Origin: Pseudomonadota bacterium
GTDB lineage: Bacteria > Myxococcota_A > Polyangia > Haliangiales > Haliangiaceae
Assembly: GCA_023430775.1 (NCBI GenBank)
Contig: JAEYYY010000550.1
Span: 1-20,017 of the forward strand
DNA: 20,017 nucleotides
Direction: 5' to 3'
Made by a program: the position numbers and the translations under genes. Positions 17,620 to 20,017 of this stretch are shown here, in pieces (within the stretch, counting starts at the first letter, position 1; the number at the start of each line of letters is the position of its first letter). The notes under the pieces are model-generated. The model searched no databases. It had not been told where the DNA came from and saw only the letters and a program-made list of their open reading frames with translations.

Positions 17620-20017
17620 TCAGGAGAACTTGATCGTGCGGTAACCGAACAGGCGGACGCGCTTGGCGTAGAGGTCGAGCAGGAACAGGATCACCACGCC
17701 GAGCAGCACGAACGGCCACAGGTCCTGCGTGTAGCTGACCGACTCGGTGCCCGGATCGAACACCTTCGCCGGCTCGGCCTGATCGAGCCCACCCGACACC
17801 GACGCCGCGTGCTTCATCGGATCGAGATTGGGCGTGGTCCGCAGGTACTCGAGCGGGTAGGACAGGGCGACCGAGCCCGGCGACTCGGCGACGGTCTTGC
17901 CGTTGCGCTGGTGGATCGCCTTGAGCAGGAAGCTGCCGTACTTCGGAATCTGGTAGTCGACCGTGTAGCGACCGGCCGCGGTCTGCGCCATCGGCAGGGT
18001 CTGGATCACCTTGTTGTTCGCCGGATCGATGACCTCGAGCTTGGTGTCGAGCTCGTTGACGAACTTCTCGCCGCTGTCGATCGCGTCGACGGTGACGATC
18101 GCACGCCCGTCGACCACCTTCGCCGTCAGGTCGTACGAGTCGTAGACCTTGCGCCGCATCGACGTGCGCACGACCTGGGCCCAGAACTTCGGGTACGAGC
18201 CCCAGCGGATCCAGTCGACGCTCCACCGGTTCTTGATGTCCGAGGTCCACGCCAGCGCGGTGCCCGCGCCGTAGCGCCAGCGCGCCAGGATCGGCTCGCC
18301 GAGGTCGGAGATCAGGATCACCTCGCCCGTCGGCTTGGGCTTCGTGGTGACGTAACCGTGCAGCGGCGGCGCGCTCTCGATGTTGACGCCCTCGATCGCC
18401 TCGACGCGCTTGGCGACGCGGACGTGGACGAGGTCCTCGACGAGCTGGCTCTTCTGCGCTTCCTGCGTCTCCTTCATGAAGATCTTCGGCAGCGAGCCGA
18501 TGTCCTCGACCATGTAGAGCCGGCCGTTGCCGCCATCGGCGATCGACGCCAGCAACGTGCGATCTGCGCCCGCCACACCGACGCACGACACCGTGATCCG
18601 CGCGGCGCTCATATCCTGCACGAGCTCGGCGATGCCATCGGTCGGCGCTTCACCGTCGCTCAACAGAATCACGTGCTTCACCTTCGCGTTGATCCCCTGG
18701 AGGATCTCGAACGCCTCCTTGAGGCCGGGGAAGATGTTGGTGCCGCCGCCCGAGGTCAGGCGCGCGATATCGGAGCTGATCCGCATCCGGTTCGCGGCGC
18801 GCTGCGGGCGGACATAGATCGTCGCCTCGCTGTCGAACGCGATCACCGAGATGAAGTCGTTCGGCGACAGCACCTCGGCGGTGACGCGCGCCGATTCCTT
18901 CGCCGCCTCGAGCTTGGGGCCCTGCATCGACCCGGAGCGGTCGATCACGAGCGCGAGCGCGATGTCGGGCTGCTCCTTGATCTTCTCGGAGTCGAAGCGG
19001 ACGGGGAGGATCTGCTCCATCCGCGTGTTCTGGTAGCCGCCCGAGCCGAACGAGTCCTGGCCGCCGGCCATCACCATGCCGCCGCCGCTCATGATGTAGC
19101 TGTCGAGCGCGGCCATCTGACCGGCGCCGACGAGGTGCGCGGGGACATCGGAGACGACGACGAGATCGAACTTCTCCATCTCCTTCGCGGACGACGGCAG
19201 ACCCGCCGGACCGCGGACGGTGACGTCCATGTTCTCGTGCTCGAGCGCGCGCTGGAAGTAGCTCGCCGAGCCGGGCTCGCGGAGCATGCCGCCCTCGACA
19301 TAGAGGATGTTCGGCTTGCCCTTGACCGGCGCGGTGGTGACGGCGGCGTTGTTCGCCTTCTCGGTGTCCTTCTCGAACTTCGTCAGCGACACCCGGTAGG
19401 TAGTTGCGCCGGCGCGCTTCGCGTCGGACTTGAACTTGACGAGGTTCTTGCCTTCCCTGAGCTCGACGCGCTTCGAACCCTCGAGGGGGTTCGCGAACTC
19501 GTCCTGCATCAGCGACAGCGTCACGGTCTGCGCCTGGGTCGACCAGACTTCAGCGGTGACCTCGAACGGCTGACCGACCTTGAGATCATCGGGTGCGGTC
19601 AGGCCGACCACGCGCACCTCGTTGGTCTTGTCCTGATCGAAGGTACGCCACGAGACTTTGACGCCGAGCTCCTTCGCGCGATAGGCCTCGACCGCGAGGT
19701 CGCCGACCGTCTGGTTACCGTCGGAGACGATCACCAGGCGCGGCAGGTAGCCCTCGGGATAGAGGCCGTACGCGAGCTGCATCGCCGCCTGCGTATCGGT
19801 GCCGGCGCCCTGGCCGGAGTGGCGCTTGATGCCGGCGGACAGCGGCTTGCCGTCGTCGGAACGCACCACGGTGGGCTTCTCCGCGAACGTGACCAGCTGG
19901 AGGTTGCCGTCGCCGGTCGCCTCGGCCATGGAATCGACGTACTTGCGCGCGGCATCGAGCTGCTTCTCGGACACCGACTCCGAGACATCGACCAGCACGA
20001 CCGTCGCGACCTTGCTC
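17620..20017 (-). CDS. Large vWA-domain membrane protein with two MIDAS motifs and a GATase1-like domain (5' end outside window)
   Basis: The frame is open to the window edge (about 798 visible residues), so the true start is missing. GTG 19998 lies inside the first vWA domain and is not the start. Visible order: the first vWA with DVSES (D-x-S-x-S), the threonine loop GTDTQAAM and VIVSDGNQT; an Ig/CARDB-like beta domain; a class-I glutamine-amidotransferase-like fold (NILYVEGG, then MVMAGGQDSFGSGGYQNTRM, near 233-340) lacking an obvious catalytic Cys; a second vWA with VIDRSGSM, GGGTNIF and HVILLSDGEAP; a second amidotransferase-like segment (YGAGTALAWTSD); another beta domain; and one membrane helix (LWPFVLLGVVILFLLDLYAK) near the C-terminus. 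The bulk probably lies outside the cytoplasm, with metal-dependent ligand contacts through both MIDAS sites. Similar vWA/amidotransferase-like proteins occur next to BatA-type and MoxR genes; the role is unknown. The regulator gene follows after 25 bases. Confidence 0.85.
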   Translation of the reverse strand, partial: SKVATVVLVDVSESVSEKQLDAARKYVDSMAEATGDGNLQLVTFAEKPTVVRSDDGKPLSAGIKRHSGQGAGTDTQAAMQLAYGLYPEGYLPRLVIVSDGNQTVGDLAVEAYRAKELGVKVSWRTFDQDKTNEVRVVGLTAPDDLKVGQPFEVTAEVWSTQAQTVTLSLMQDEFANPLEGSKRVELREGKNLVKFKSDAKRAGATTYRVSLTKFEKDTEKANNAAVTTAPVKGKPNILYVEGGMLREPGSASYFQRALEHENMDVTVRGPAGLPSSAKEMEKFDLVVVSDVPAHLVGAGQMAALDSYIMSGGGMVMAGGQDSFGSGGYQNTRMEQILPVRFDSEKIKEQPDIALALVIDRSGSMQGPKLEAAKESARVTAEVLSPNDFISVIAFDSEATIYVRPQRAANRMRISSDIARLTSGGGTNIFPGLKEAFEILQGINAKVKHVILLSDGEAPTDGIAELVQDMSAARITVSCVGVAGADRTLLASIADGGNGRLYMVEDIGSLPKIFMKETQEAQKSQLVEDLVHVRVAKRVEAIEGVNIESAPPLHGYVTTKPKPTGEVILISDLGEPILARWRYGAGTALAWTSDIKNRWSVDWIRWGSYPKFWAQVVRTSMRRKVYDSYDLTAKVVDGRAIVTVDAIDSGEKFVNELDTKLEVIDPANNKVIQTLPMAQTAAGRYTVDYQIPKYGSFLLKAIHQRNGKTVAESPGSVALSYPLEYLRTTPNLDPMKHAASVSGGLDQAEPAKVFDPGTESVSYTQDLWPFVLLGVVILFLLDLYAKRVRLFGYRTIKFS

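Noticed and set aside
14532..17633. 1033-codon open frame on the plus strand across the regulator genes
   Set aside because: Composition is Arg/Glu/Asp/Ala-rich without domain features, while the minus strand has clear winged-helix, Walker A/B and helical-repeat motifs. Stop-free antisense frames are expected at this base composition.

Overview
This is a G+C-rich window (about two thirds or more G+C by eye), packed with protein genes and carrying no rRNA, tRNA, insertion sequence or CRISPR array that I can see. The gene content suggests a Gram-negative bacterium with a complex envelope, most likely a myxobacterium-like deltaproteobacterium (Myxococcota, for example the Haliangium/Kofleria side). 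Pointers are the tripartite RND pump, several signal-peptide and lipoprotein genes, nucleotide-transporter-like (NTT) membrane proteins fused to HEAT repeats, and a large winged-helix/AAA regulator. The taxonomic call is inference from style of content, not from a marker gene.

Layout. (1) 1-6241, plus strand: the tail of a membrane protein, then an efflux operon of TolC-like outer-membrane channel, lipoprotein membrane-fusion adaptor, RND pump and a small SRPBCC-like protein. A strong hairpin terminator at 6258-6295 closes it. (2) 6242-6496: the longest gap between genes (255 bases). It holds the terminator and must hold the promoter or leader for what follows. No stretch longer than 300 bases lacks a gene. 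(3) 6497-15000, plus strand: a small beta-barrel protein, then a tight run of five genes joined by overlaps of 4, 4, 4 and 8 bases. These are an NTT-like transporter, a POTRA-less BamA/TamA-like barrel, a lipoprotein with protein-kinase-like motifs, a second NTT-like transporter fused to HEAT repeats, and a protein of two degenerate cyclic-nucleotide-binding folds. (4) 14970-20017, minus strand: a winged-helix/AAA/helical-repeat regulator interrupted by one in-frame TAG, and upstream of it a large double-vWA membrane protein cut off by the window end. The plus and minus runs converge with a 31-base overlap of coding sequence.

How the genes may work together. Region 1 is a conventional three-part exporter spanning both membranes. 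The most interesting part is region 3. Two inner-membrane proteins of a nucleotide-transporter family are translationally coupled to an outer-membrane barrel and to an exported lipoprotein that carries a VLK lysine, a D-x-K-x-x-N motif and a DFG motif. One reading is an envelope system in which the transporter moves a nucleotide across the inner membrane and the lipoprotein uses it outside the cytoplasm. This is a hypothesis: the sequence supports the parts and their coupling, not the activity.
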